Positions 14,300 through 23,960 of a stretch of DNA of 64,000 bases are shown here, piece after piece. The notes under the pieces were generated by a model. It ran no database searches, was not told where the DNA came from, and saw nothing but the letters and a program-made list of their open reading frames with translations. Every line of letters starts with the position of its first letter. The stretch's first letter is position 1. The stretch spans positions 7,924,501 to 7,988,500 of the forward strand of contig NC_063275.1 in assembly GCF_910591885.1 (NCBI RefSeq), in the 5' to 3' direction. This DNA is from Bombus terrestris. Taxonomy: Eukaryota; Arthropoda; Insecta; Hymenoptera; Apidae. Position numbers and translations under genes: made by a program.

Positions 14300-15660
14300 C
14301 AGCGTGCGTTCCTTGCCTCGCGTCAAGTAACGATAAACTGTCGCGATCGTGAATCGCAACGCGATGTTCGATTAAAACGATCACTTAGCCGTTCGCGAGG
14401 AAAGATATATAGCGTGGTTATCTCGGTGCGCAACAATGAGTCCATCGACGGACCTATGCGACTGATTTGAAGAGCTCTATAAACGCACGTCCTCTTGGAT
14501 AACAAGATATCGTGATGCGTTTGTCTGTAAGATTTTTCTGAGTCCGTGAGCATTTAAAGGGTATAAGAGAGTGGCCTTTAGAGAAGAGAGGCCGTAGGGC
14601 GAGAAGAGACGGTGGTGTGGTATCTAGCTGACGAGTCAGCTGTCCGCGTAAGCAGCCCGCGCCTCTGTTCGGGCGAACGTCTCTGAAAAGACATATCCAG
14701 AGAGACCTGTAGGACTCGACTCGAGCGATCCCTCGGGGTTAGGGGTCCTGACCGTATGAAGAAGCCTCAGCTGTTTGCCGATGGAAGCCGTAGGACGTTA
14801 TTTACGCCGCGCCGTCTAGCTCTCGGCCTGTAGGCCTTGCGTACTGCGTTGCAACACAACGAACAGAAAGGCCGCCGGCTGTTGCTGAATACAGTCGTGC
14901 ATGGTAATACGTGGCTGATATGCTCCAACGGTAATATGGTAATACCTAGCGCGATCGAGGGTGTACGTTCCTCCATCGTAGCCAAGCGAGGAATGAAAGG
15001 CAGAGAATGGGAAGGGAGAAAAAATATGGACGGAGCGCAGCAACATAAGCCACACGAAGAAGAGAACACGGAAGCAGCAGAAGGAGGAGCGGTCCGTACT
15101 TATAACATCTACACTGTAGATCGTATTTCGAGGACAGGACACGCTCGAAACGTGGCGGAACGAAAGCACGTGCTTCCTTGGTTCGATGAGTCTCTTGCGA
15201 GCTTAGGAGAGAGAATACCAGTCAGAGAAGGGGCGGATTGCGTGACGACGAAGTCGAGGTTATCGTTCATATTCAGAGAGAAAAATATTGCATTCGTTGC
15301 TTCACCAGCCGAAACTAGCATAAAATACGTTTTTGCCACCTCTTCTCCTTAGTTGCATATCACAGATACTTGCAAATGTAAATGACGCTTAATTAAAGAT
15401 TCCATTCGAGAAAGAGATCTTTAATTAACTTCAAGCCGTCATTATTTGGGACATTGATGCTATTAACAAAGTCGTTAAAATATGTACAGATAGTACAAGA
15501 CACGCCTCGCGAGAAAGCCTCACGGTTCTGCCTCACAGTGTCTGTACATAGCTAGGACTGCGAGGCATATTTGATCTCGATAAAAAAACCGACAATCGTT
15601 GGCGCGCATCGAGGCAGTCTCGAGGTACTGCCTCACGCTGTCTGCGCATAACTTCACGTC
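14300..15660. promoter_or_regulatory. GC-rich island in the gukh intron, possible alternative promoter or first exon
   Basis: Base composition rises sharply here, with many CpGs (GCGCGATCG, CCGCGCCGTCTAG, TCGCGATCG), against an AT-rich background on both sides. Open frames cover it on both strands: 14837-15352 on plus, 171 codons but opening with TTG, and 14767-15069 and 14816-15169 on minus. None resembles a known family and the lack of an ATG at the plus start argues against a plain gene. In insects such islands inside long introns are often alternative first exons, promoters or enhancers. NHS-family genes do use alternative first exons, so a second gukh promoter is possible. This is inference only. 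Confidence 0.35.
15528..15650 (+). repeat. Two copies of a 23-bp motif spaced exactly 100 bp
   Basis: CTGCCTCACAGTGTCTGTAC at 15528 recurs as CTGCCTCACGCTGTCTGCGC at 15628, and both continue with ATA. The first copy is preceded by AAAGCCTCACGG, a shorter third echo of GCCTCAC. The surrounding bases CGAGGCA also recur. The unit could be a diverged tandem duplication of about 100 bp or a pair of binding sites on the right edge of the GC-rich island. Confidence 0.5.
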
Positions 15661-16499
15661 TCACCGCGAATGGAATTACGAAACCAACCGAGAATCTAAA
15701 TATCCTTTTCCTTTATGAAATTCTATAATTACGTACAACGGTCATTGTAACCAGCTGCCATTTTTGTTATTAGGAGAGATCGTGAAAATGGGAAAAAATG
15801 TTAAACATCATTAACTGTAAGTGAAAATTGTGAATTTTCGAATGTCTAGAATTTCTCCTTCTCTTCTTCTTCTTGCTTAAATTTGCATTTACAAAAAAGA
15901 TTAAAAAATTCATCCCATTTTTATGATCATAACCGATGGTTAAAACATTGTTTTTGAGGGAAATTACTCTATTTAAAAGAATTATAAATAAATATACTAC
16001 TATCTTTCAAATGAATGTAAAATATTAAAAACAAAATTAAAAAGTTGACGCATACTCAATTTAATCCTATACAAAAGTATATTAAATTAATGATCAATCA
16101 TTAATAATTTATAGAAGTATGATATACAAAATTTTGCATAGAATCTAATATTTGATCATATAATGTAATAGTGTTTTAATTCTAATCTCAATTTTATCTA
16201 TTGTACTCCTTTCTCTAAAAATTGTCTTTAAAAACGTGCATATATTCATTGATTCACTTTACTTTTGAAAGTTATTCTGTTTCATCTGGAGATCTCATAA
16301 CACAAAACTGCATACTTCTATCAGTAATTATAAAGCCAAATAGTCGACTAAGGAACAACAATGTTGAAATTGGAAGACTTCTAAACAATTTTTCAAAGAT
16401 TCTTAAGAAGTCATTAAGAAAACATTTTCCTGTACAAACACTCAAAGTTCGAGGTATAAAATGCAAAGATTTCTTTACGCTGTATGCTACAAGTTACGT

Positions 16500-17120
16500 T
16501 CATAACTACCGGTGCAAATCAAAGTGCATCGACGAATGATAGTAGGTAAATTTCAGCAACCGGAGGATTTCTTTGTCCCAATTACGTAACAGGAAGCAAC
16601 CCTGATAATTAGACATTATACCGACTGACGGGACTGTGGTGTCGTTAACGTTCCCCAGGAGCGGTGTTTTATCTGACGGAAGCTCGTTCGTCTTATCCCC
16701 GGCAAGAGAGTAAAGCGGCAGCCGAACGGAACAAGGGATTCTTTGTAAGATCGTGGTATGAGCACCAGGTAAATCCTTCGTTCTCCTCAGGTGAAACTCG
16801 CTTTCGGCAACGAGATCCGTTTCCCACGGTACGCCAGGTAACCCGGAGCGTTTTCCCCGTAATGTGGGTCTCCACGATACATCCCTTCCTCCCTTCCCCT
16901 CGCCGGGCCACTTCGCGGTCCCTCTCCCCTCTTTCTTCACTTTTTCTTTCTTCATCCATCCACCTCGACTGTGTGTTCGACCATCGCCTCTTTTCTTATC
17001 TTTCTCCTTGAAGTCGCTTGGCCCGGCCTAACCGTGAAATCAACGAGTCTGTTTCTTTGCGATTGCACTTCGTAGTCTTCGTCGTAGTCGTCAGCGACGG
17101 CAGGTAGGAAGAAAGAAAAT
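16500..17120. promoter_or_regulatory. Second GC-rich island in the gukh intron
   Basis: A CpG- and C/T-rich block. Overlapping open frames lie on both strands (16506-16955 and 16693-16959 on minus, 16664-17011 on plus) but none matches a recognised family, and low-complexity stretches (CTCTTTCTTC, TTCCTCCCTTCCCC on plus) explain much of their length. A good plus-strand donor, CGGCAG|GTAGGA, sits near 17100. A non-coding first exon or an enhancer would fit, and nothing in the sequence decides between them. Confidence 0.3.
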
Positions 17121-17337
17121 TACCGAGGAAGTGCAACGGTCGATGTAATGTTGTTGATGTATTCGCAGCGAATGGAATGCTAATACGACGAGCTAATACG
17201 ACGGCGCATCACTCTCTTCGATTCCAGTGTATACTTTCTAACAGCGATGTTATGAGATTGTAAATTCGGTTAACGGTTCAATATTAATTCAAAATGGAAG
17301 AATTTTTCGTTGCATTCGTAGCATAGCAAGGAAGGGG

Positions 17338-17825
17338 TTATTTGAGTAAGTTTTAACATTACGAAATTCAGTTTTGAATTTTGCACGGAATAATCGAATT
17401 TGTTATATATTATGAGATACTAATTAGTATTATTAATGTGATAACGAAAGAATGAAACAATATTGTGTATTATAAATTCAGCAAGAAAAAATACCAAAAA
17501 CTGATAGGGTCACTAACTTGAGTCAGTAAGGAGGTATTATAGAAGAATTCATAAAATAAACAGCAAAATAATTTCCACAAATAAAGTAATATGTACACGC
17601 TATCGAATTATGATAATTAAAACTGAACAAACTGTTTGCTTTTGATGAGTAGACGTTATCCTTGTAGAAAACTATGCCGTTGAACTGTTAATATAAGTAT
17701 TTATACAGTATAATTCACTGTTTATTATGTAACTAATAATAGATCTACTAGTATGAAGTCTGTTTTCAAAAATAGATAACTCAAAAATTGTTCGTAACAG
17801 AATTTGACGAATTATAAGGTAGAAC
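17338..17825 (+). repeat. Old dispersed repeat, copy 1 (partner at 33460-34140)
   Basis: This block and 33460-34140 share a long collinear series of landmarks: GGTTATTTGAGT / GGTATTATTTGAGT, GCACGGAATAAT / GCATAGAATAAT, GAAAGAATGAAA in both, GGAGGTATTATA / GAGAAGGTATTATA, AATAAAGTAATATG / AATAAAGCAATATG, GAATTATGAT in both, CTTTTGATGAGTAGA in both, TGTTAATATAAGTAT / TATTAATGTAAGTAT, TTTATTATG, and AGAATTTG near the end. Identity looks like roughly two thirds with indels, and copy 2 has extra sequence near its start. The copies are in the same orientation 16 kb apart and lie in the introns of two different genes. No terminal repeats or intact reading frame define the family. Confidence 0.65.
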
Positions 17826-18354
17826 TCATTTCCAATGTTATAACTCATTTCGAACTTGGGCATATTCTGAAAACTCCGATTTTGTACCTCATCGTCGAAT
17901 TGATAACGATGATAGAAATGGATGTAAGAAAGGTCATATAGCTGGTTATGCGCTATAATGTGCATGTGGAATGCGTACGGTTCTAGTTATGATCAATTGA
18001 TAATCTTATTTAACGCTTTATTTTACAATCTCACTAATATTGCTTTCACAAAGCATGCCGGTATAGACGAAGGATACTGAACGAGCTGGCAAGACTTTGG
18101 TAGAGGAACCAGGCTGCGTGCACTTTTGGCGCATTGTGCACGACTGCTCTCTCTCTTTCTCTCTCTTCCCTCTCCCCTTCCTTCCTCTTTCTGTAGCATT
18201 TCAACGACTCTGCCTGGGATAATAAAGACACGGTCTTCCGACATGGCTGAACTTTACGTTGGAAAAAATGTTCCTTCCAGCTGGTATACAGCCAACGTGT
18301 ACTATCGCGATTTCAGTATCGATTATTTAGTATAGATATGGATGGAATATTGTA

Positions 18355-18569
18355 TTAGGTCATCCCATAAGTTCGTGCCGACTTTTGTGTATACATTTCA
18401 TGTGTCGATTTATAAACATACGGCGATAAGGGACCAATGCACTTGAAAAATCGGAAGAAGTTGTACAACGAGAGGGGGATTACATTTTTTCATGAAACTG
18501 AAAGGTATGTAAATAATCTTGACATATATAACCGCTCGAAAAACGGAACGAACTTATGGGATGACCTAA
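18355..18569 (+). mobile_element. Mariner-type MITE / internal deletion derivative
   Basis: The 215-bp unit begins TTAGGTCATCCCATAAGTTC and ends with its inverted copy (GAACTTATGGGATGACCTAA). The terminal inverted repeats are 26 bp with one mismatch. A TA dinucleotide flanks each side (18353-18354 and 18570-18571), the target duplication of Tc1/mariner transposases. Inside, a plus-strand frame from about 18437 reads KKLYNERGI followed by ERYVNN and DIYN. This resembles the C-terminal end of mariner transposases (Y-x-x-GI ... ERW ... G-x-Y), so the unit looks like a full element that lost nearly everything but its 3' end. Both ends are intact, so it may still be mobilised in trans. Confidence 0.8.
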
Positions 18570-18739
18570 TACATAGTAGTCTATTGTTTGTTACGATCGA
18601 GAAAATGGTGATTAGTCGTGAGCAAGTAAAGTATACGGTATAGTTAAGTATTCTACATAAAATACTTTTATGTAGAAATGAAAATTTTCATTTCTTTTTC
18701 AAGAACTGCTTCGAGAATTAATTCAATTTTAACAAATTT

Positions 18740-18772
18740 AATAACAAATTTAAACAATTTAAATTTGTTATT
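18740..18772. repeat. Perfect 15-bp inverted repeat with 3-base loop
   Basis: AATAACAAATTTAAA, then CAA, then TTTAAATTTGTTATT. The arms match perfectly. It sits about 170 bp downstream of the mariner derivative. An upstream partial copy (TTTTAACAAATTTA) lies just before it. With such AT-rich arms this may be chance or a replication-slippage palindrome. Confidence 0.6.
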
Positions 18773-20829
18773 TCCGTTTCGTTTAATTATTCCAAAATTC
18801 AAAGATATGTTATCTGTGAAGATGAGCAGTCGATTATGCAAAAAGTTCAGATACAAAGATCGGTTTGAGTTGTTCGGAAGGGAACGATATCTCATTGCAT
18901 CTTCTTCGATGTATAATACGTTCAAATGTATACCTTCCATCTGTGTTGAAACGCAAAAATCTGAAGAGTTTATTTGAGATGTTTGTAAGAAAGTTCTAAA
19001 TGTATTTTTTTGCCAGTTTCTTTTTTTAAACAAATAACCACGTACAATGTAACTATGTAGAAAATTATGCAAAACTTTACTTGTTTTCTTCGATCATCAT
19101 TAAAACATTACTTTGTATACAGTAATAATTAGATCACGTATATTTATGCAAATGCATATGTGTCTGGATACATCTAAAAGAATAGAACCTAAACAGAGAC
19201 TTGTTTTATTCGGAAAATATTAGAATGAGTACTGTACTTTAAGTATTTTATACGTTATATATTTAAAAAGATATTATATACAACAACTTTAAATTCTGCA
19301 TAAATACAGTGCAATAATAGCAGAAAGCATCGATTGATTTATGCAACGTTCCTAATCATCGATAAATTTGTATTTCTAATATTTAAATCAGGGTTATGCT
19401 TGCAATAATGGTCAAGTATTACAAGTACCAAGACTCACATTATTTAATTGAAAAGATGATCCAAACATGATTCGATTCGTAACTATATTTTAAACTGCCA
19501 ATCATATTAATGAAAGTACAATTGTCTCGTAACGTGTGATAAGTACTCCAAAATTATTACACATTAATTAAATTAACGTATTGCAATTTTAAATTAATTT
19601 TGCGAATTTAGAGAAACGAAGCACATCGAAATAAATTCATTTTAATAAATTTATTCAGTGATAAGATATCCATCTCTGTTATGAGAGACATTTAACTCTG
19701 ATTGATTAAGCAACGGCTAAATGATTAAATACATAATCGTTCCAATTCTTTTTTGTCCCACAAGAGTTCCTTTTTTGCTTTTAAACGAATAAATAATATT
19801 CCAAGGCACTATTTATGGCATTGTAAACCTCAAGGTATTGAGAATTTTGCAAAAAGTATAGGCATTTAATGACATCTAAATATCTTCGGGTACTGAACTA
19901 TTAGCTCAAAATAAAGCAAACTTGGTAGTTCGTCAAAAAAACAAGAAACAACATTATAACGAATTCTGTATAATAAATGCAAAACTTAATTCATTGCAGA
20001 AGCAATATTGAAATGTCCTAATGCATTGCAGGCACGTTATAACTACATATATATATACACTTGTTCTTGTCTAAAAAGCATATTTTTTTCACGTACCTCT
20101 ATAAATTCTTTTTAATACCACGACCATAAATTCTTTATATTAAATAAGCTAAATTGAATAATCAAAATATTTATCTTATTTATTGTTGTATGAGAAAACA
20201 TCTCAGATCGAAGTTACGCTATTTCTAGAAATAAATGTAGTGATGAAGCAACTCTTTTTCGAGGTAATTTTTTTACGAGATTTCAAAAACAGTAATATTT
20301 TTTCAAATAGAACCCCATATTCTTTATACCTTATACATTAACCAATATATTTTTTATTCTCTGTGCAAAAGTATCAAATATAGTTGTATCTGAAAATGCG
20401 GGATTTAAGAGATATTATCCGATTATTAAAATATAAATCGTCAGTTAGTATTGGTAAAATTGAATCCGTCTCTCAACCTCTCAACATTAAAACTTTTCTT
20501 CGATAAATGATATCTATGCATGAAAGTGCAGTCTGAAGTGATCTTTAACTTCAAAGCCATTCGATGTTATACACAGAACGTACGTAGCATAAAGCATCGC
20601 TTATCACTATTTCGAATTGAGCATTCTAATATCTTTCACGATGAATCAACATCTCGCGTCTGAATGGACCTCAAAACGGTAATTATAAAACCATTTTCAA
20701 TTTACTCTCGATTTAAGTTCGACGTACATGTATATATATACATATGTATGTATACTGTGATAGCTGACTAAATTCTATCTAATTTTAATTTTCAGAATTG
20801 ACTTTCAATCGTCAATCAAAATATGTCGT

Positions 20830-20975
20830 GACATCTATATACATTTTCAGATTGCTTTCAAATTTTAGTAATGTCGTCATGATAGTCATGTTTTGTTACA
20901 TACATGCGAATAACATTTTAGGATGTATTATACATATAAGACACCCAATATATATCTACATAAAAGTTTCCTATG
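20830..20975 (+). repeat. Diverged fragment of the Tc1-like end family seen at 57.9 and 63.4-64 kb
   Basis: The segment follows the same order of landmarks as 63790-63995: TATACATTTTCAGATTG... TTCAAATTTTA... TCATGATAGTCATG ... TTACA ... AACATTTTAGGATGTATTATACATATAAG ... ATCTACATAAAAG, matching CACATTTCCAGACTGG ... TTATGATAGTCGTG ... TTACA ... AAATGTTTAATATAATATG ... TACATAAAAAATG. It lacks the terminal GAGCCA end motif found in the other copies, so it is truncated. Low identity makes the assignment tentative. Confidence 0.35.
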
Positions 20976-21240
20976 GTGAATGTTAAAATTACATCTGTAA
21001 ATCATTAAATATAGATACTATACCAAATTTACATTTGTTTCTTGTTTGCTCTAAACCTTTACAAAAAAGAGAAAAGAAATACTCTATTAAAGTCTGACGT
21101 GTCTTTGGTAGACTCTATATATTCGTCAGTTTCGTGTGTAATACTCCGAATTGTATGTACTGTCCAGAATAGTATCTACTTTTGATCTGTATTCATCATA
21201 TTGCGATAGCCGTTCAAATTGCATTTTGACGCATTATTAA

Positions 21241-21934
21241 CCCTTAGAGTACTGAATACTATGCGATATGATATACTGAATACTACGCGGCCTATGCGAT
21301 CCGTACGGACGGTGCGCAGCTAGCGCTGACGATCGCTATGGACGGAATACTTTTTCGTTAGACTGAACTTTGTTGATTGACTATTCAAAGCGCAAATCGT
21401 AATAAGTTATAGTAATTCTTTTGCACGAGATTAAATGATTCAAGAGCATTATTTTTTAGTATTAATTATTTATTATAAACATTGAAATTTACAATAAACT
21501 AGAATTTGGGTAATAAACTAGAAAACTAAATTTAGTAAATATAACACAAGTTAATAATTCAGTTGTATGTGCAAAATTTCAGAACAATTATCGATACATA
21601 ATCCGACATCGCATTTTCTGCATTCTCTTATTTTTCACACAAACAACACATTTTCTTCTTGATAATTAGATGCTACTATCCACGAAACAGGTAGACAACT
21701 GTTATAACGAGGCATTATTGGCATTTGTTTACTGCCGTTACTAAGGAATGCATTTATATTTATCTCACACAAACATAATAGTATTACTTCTGCGTAGGTG
21801 TTCGGAAAAATTGACAAACGCATACATGCGTCCTTAGTCCATGCCGGGCACTTACAGAAAACGCATATATGTGTCCTTAGCCCACACCGATAGCTTTCGC
21901 GAGACGCCTATATGCGTTCACAGCACTCTAAGGG
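21241..21934 (-). mobile_element. Non-autonomous piggyBac element
   Basis: The unit begins CCCTTAGAGTACTG and ends CAGCACTCTAAGGG, a 14-bp terminal inverted repeat with one mismatch that fits the CCCTTTGAGTGC style of piggyBac ends. It is flanked on both sides by TTAA (21237-21240, 21935-21938), the invariant piggyBac target site. Both subterminal regions carry short CG-rich repeats, for example ACGCATACATGCGTCCTTAG and ACGCATATATGTGTCCTTAG on the right. At 694 bp it is far shorter than an autonomous element of about 2.5 kb. The transposase relic inside runs on the minus strand, so the element's 3' side is at the lower coordinate. Confidence 0.88.
21551..21823 (-). pseudogene. Relic of piggyBac transposase C-terminal Cys-rich domain, frameshifted
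   Basis: Two minus-strand frames together carry the Cys/His pattern of the C-terminal zinc-binding domain of piggyBac transposases. One reads KCVVCVKNKR. The other reads RECRKCDVGLCIDNC, then SEILHIQLNY and a stop at 21551-21553. In active members the pattern is C-x2-C ... C-x2-C ... LC-x3-C-x4-H and the protein ends in a short tail such as KLNY. Here the two halves are in different frames, and the upstream frame (to 21823) has no ATG at its start and no DDD catalytic core. The gene is dead: only the last part survives, broken by a frameshift and an in-frame stop. Confidence 0.75.
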
Positions 21935-22334
21935 TTAATATTGTGTGTATGTGTGGACGAGTAATTTTCACCTTCTTAACATCTAAAATTGTATAGCAAA
22001 GTCCGATAAATATTCAGCTTTAATTTTTACCTATAACTAAACTTCCTGTCTCAACGTCGACGTTTCTGAAATAAAATTTCTCATGTGTTCGTACATATTA
22101 CAAACCACGAGCATAGTATATACTTCTCACATACTTTATGCTTTCGATCCATCTTCGATCGCAAGTATTTCTACAAATTCCAAGAATCCCTCGACCAGAT
22201 GCTTCTTCCCAACTACGCTGGCATTCGTTCGTTTCTCATGTCGGACAACGAATCGCTTGTGCTTTCGATCACCGGTTGCATCGATAAGAGAGCGAGCGGA
22301 AATGCAGAAGCAAAGGTACGCAGGAGCAAGTGTT

Positions 22335-22340
22335 ACTTAC
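22335..22340 (-). other. Splice donor of gukh first coding exon (GTAAGT)
   Basis: Read on the minus strand, the exon ends ...CCAGTCC|GTAAGTAA. GTAAGT is the consensus insect 5' splice site. Splicing here leaves one base of codon 98 in the exon (phase 1). Without splicing the frame stops two codons later, at the TAA at 22333-22335, inside the donor region. The protein could not then continue as the family requires. Confidence 0.8.
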
Positions 22341-22632
22341 GGACTGGTACTTTCTTCGGGTCAACGATGGCGAGACGTTCTTCGACCTTGTCTAGCTTTT
22401 GGCGCAATTTGCTGCTCCTATCGGCAACGGCGGTCAACTCGGCGGTTAGTTCGGCGAAGATGTCCTCGGCGGTGGTGAGAAGTGACGCGAGTTGCTTCAA
22501 CGAGGTAGTCAACGCGCCATTCGCCACCGCCTCCAATTCGGCGCCCACCGGCCAACCCTGTGACGTCGATCCCGCCGGCACGTGTCCGCGACACAAAAAA
22601 CGCGGTTCCACTCTTCGCAGCACGAACGGCAT
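22341..22632 (-). CDS. gukh: GUK-holder / Nance-Horan syndrome (NHS) family protein, first coding exon (WAVE-homology domain)
   Basis: The exon encodes 97 residues plus one base. The N-terminus MPFVLRRVEPRFLCRG matches the start of the NHS family (MPFAKR.VEP..LCR in human NHS). It is followed by a short Gly/Pro-rich insert (20-31) and the helical WAVE-homology core, with ELEAVAN (32-38), a QLASL patch (47-51), AEDIFAELTAE (55-65) and a charged coiled-coil-like end with DPKKVPVR (91-98). This domain is shared with SCAR/WAVE and binds Abi/HSPC300-type partners. NHS proteins remodel actin and cell junctions, and Drosophila GUK-holder works with Dlg and Scribble at synapses. The ATG is supported by an in-frame TGA three codons upstream. 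SCAR/WAVE is the alternative, but the MPFxxR start, the insert and the VDPKKVPVR end at a donor favour NHS. The rest of the gene must lie at lower coordinates or outside the window. Confidence 0.78.
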
Positions 22633-23310
22633 GATTTCTCAAATGAAATCAAGCTATACACATTCACACATAACACTTGAACCGAGAAGTGGAAACACTG
22701 CGCCGCGCCGTCTTGAACGCGAGACACCCGGTCTACCGTCACAAATTTGCGACGCTTATCGGACGATCATTCCCGCCAGTTATCCAACCGAGCGAGGGAT
22801 TTCTGGCGATATTAAAAGACGAAACTCCCTTCAATGATTGTAGGAACTGCATTTTCTAAACTTTGAGGTTTAACGTAGCGATTATCTTCAACACACTGTA
22901 CACTTTTATTATTGGAAGATATATAACACTGTTTCTCTCTTCACTTTCCAATTATCATTTGAATTTCCTTACTCCCAGTCGCATCTTTTTGAATGACTGA
23001 TACAGCTTTGACGGTTACCGCGAGTTTCTTTTAAACGATGATACTTTTTCCAACGGCAACGAGAATGCGCGATATCAGATATGAATTTTTAAATAAAGTT
23101 TCGATTAAAACTGTCATATTTGAGAATTAGAGAATTCTTACAAAAGAGAAACGAACGAAAGAAGGACGAACAACGCGTCCGCACGACGCGACGGCGGTAT
23201 ACAAAGTGCCGGCCGGCCTGTCGTCGTGTCGCCGACCCGTTCTTCGGTTACACTCCCATTCATTTCGAACGCACCTAAGGCGCCTTTCCTCACACTCATG
23301 GCAGCCATCT
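22633..23310 (-). promoter_or_regulatory. Leader and probable promoter region of gukh
   Basis: The sequence upstream of the gukh ATG is CpG-rich at 22690-22760 and again at 23150-23300. On the minus strand, AAGATGGCTGCC near 23300 matches the YY1/Pho element that often sits just downstream of transcription starts, so a start near 23310 is possible. A minus-strand donor-like site, TTTT|GTAAGA, lies at 23136-23141, so the leader may be spliced before the coding exon. A minus-strand open frame at 23138-23392 is not recognisable as a protein. All of this is inference from motifs. Confidence 0.35.
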
Positions 23311-23514
23311 TTAGTGACTTGAATGTAGCTGCAAACCAGTACGTACCAGTACCTAACGTTGATAACGTTGTTTCAATTTTCTTATAATGCACGAGCGTTA
23401 ACGAATGTTAACACAGACGAGTATATAAGATAGACTTAATATCATATACGAGATACAGGATATACGCTATCACCCAATGCTTCCTTTCGTGTCACCTTCC
23501 AGAATTTTAAGGCT

Positions 23515-23960
23515 TTAGAGTCAGTAGAGATCCCGTACCATTATAATGTCGTTCCCAACGTTACCGACTTAGCGTAGAATAAGATTACAGCGTTTGTAGT
23601 GATTGCCAGTAAAACTAAATTTAAATATGGTATTTCAAACAGAATATTGGCAGAGACGAAGTACAAGATAGTGATTACACTTTTCGTCGGTAACAGTACC
23701 ACCAATGAGACACGGAATAGACCTATCAACCAAAGTATATTTTCGTCCTAGGGTTCGGAGATACTAGAGCCCCCTTACTCTTCTAGAATCATTTCCAACG
23801 TTACCGATTTAGCGTGAAATACGATTATAGCGTTTAGAGTGATTGCAATTAGCACGAAATGTGAAATTACAAGTAGGGTGTAGGAGCAGACGAGGCACAG
23901 GATCGTACGTGATCGTATACCTCGTCGGTGATAGTACCATGATTGCATTTATTAACAATT
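23515..23960 (-). repeat. Diverged tandem duplication, two units of about 240 bp
   Basis: CCAACGTTACCGACTTAGCG at 23555 recurs as CCAACGTTACCGATTTAGCG at 23795, exactly 240 bp on. The match runs through AGATTACAGCGTTTGTAGTG / CGATTATAGCGTTTAGAGTG, GATTGC, GCAGAGACGAAGTACA / GCAGACGAGGCACA, and TCGTCGGTAACAGTACCA / TCGTCGGTGATAGTACCA. On the minus strand both units keep a homologous open frame with a hydrophobic, membrane-like stretch (VLLAITTNAVILFYAKSVTL and VLIAITLNAIIVFHAKSVTL). In unit 2 the frame has an ATG and runs 57 codons (23775-23948). In unit 1 (23541-23729) it has no ATG. Coding function is unproven. It sits just upstream of the proposed gukh start. Confidence 0.75.

Larger units (their letters stand above)
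1..22340 (-). other. Putative first intron of gukh/NHS (partial, runs off the window)
   Basis: This stretch lies downstream, on the minus strand, of the donor that ends the NHS/GUK-holder first exon, so it is read as that gene's long first intron. Very long first introns are known for the NHS family in vertebrates. I searched for a second exon and did not recognise one. Most of it is AT-rich with stops in all frames. In 1900-5280, 5690-13970, 15660-16500 and 19100-20800 I see no recognisable gene, RNA or complete element. Exceptions (transposon relics, two GC-rich islands) are listed separately. A moderately GC-rich patch at about 4040-4400 has a minus-strand open frame (4171-4383) and a plus-strand one (4236-4520), neither with a recognisable family. 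Confidence 0.55.

Noticed and set aside
14837..15352. 171-codon plus-strand open frame as a protein gene
   Set aside because: It opens with TTG, the composition is Arg/Ser-rich as expected from GC-rich DNA, and no domain is recognisable. Kept only as a GC-rich island.
18668..19072. 134-codon minus-strand open frame next to the mariner derivative
   Set aside because: It has no ATG at its start, an AT-driven Asn/Lys/Ile/Phe composition, and the plus strand is also open over the same region, typical of chance frames.
22341..22632. Assignment of the minus-strand exon to SCAR/WAVE
   Set aside because: The helical core is similar, but the MPFxxRxVEP start, the Gly/Pro insert and the end at DPKKVPVR with a phase-1 donor fit NHS/GUK-holder better. 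SCAR is not fully excluded.
22085..22837. 250-codon plus-strand open frame opposite the gukh exon
   Set aside because: It is the antisense shadow of the GC-rich gukh exon and its leader. It starts with GTG, matches no family, and the minus frame has the clear NHS/WAVE-homology signature.
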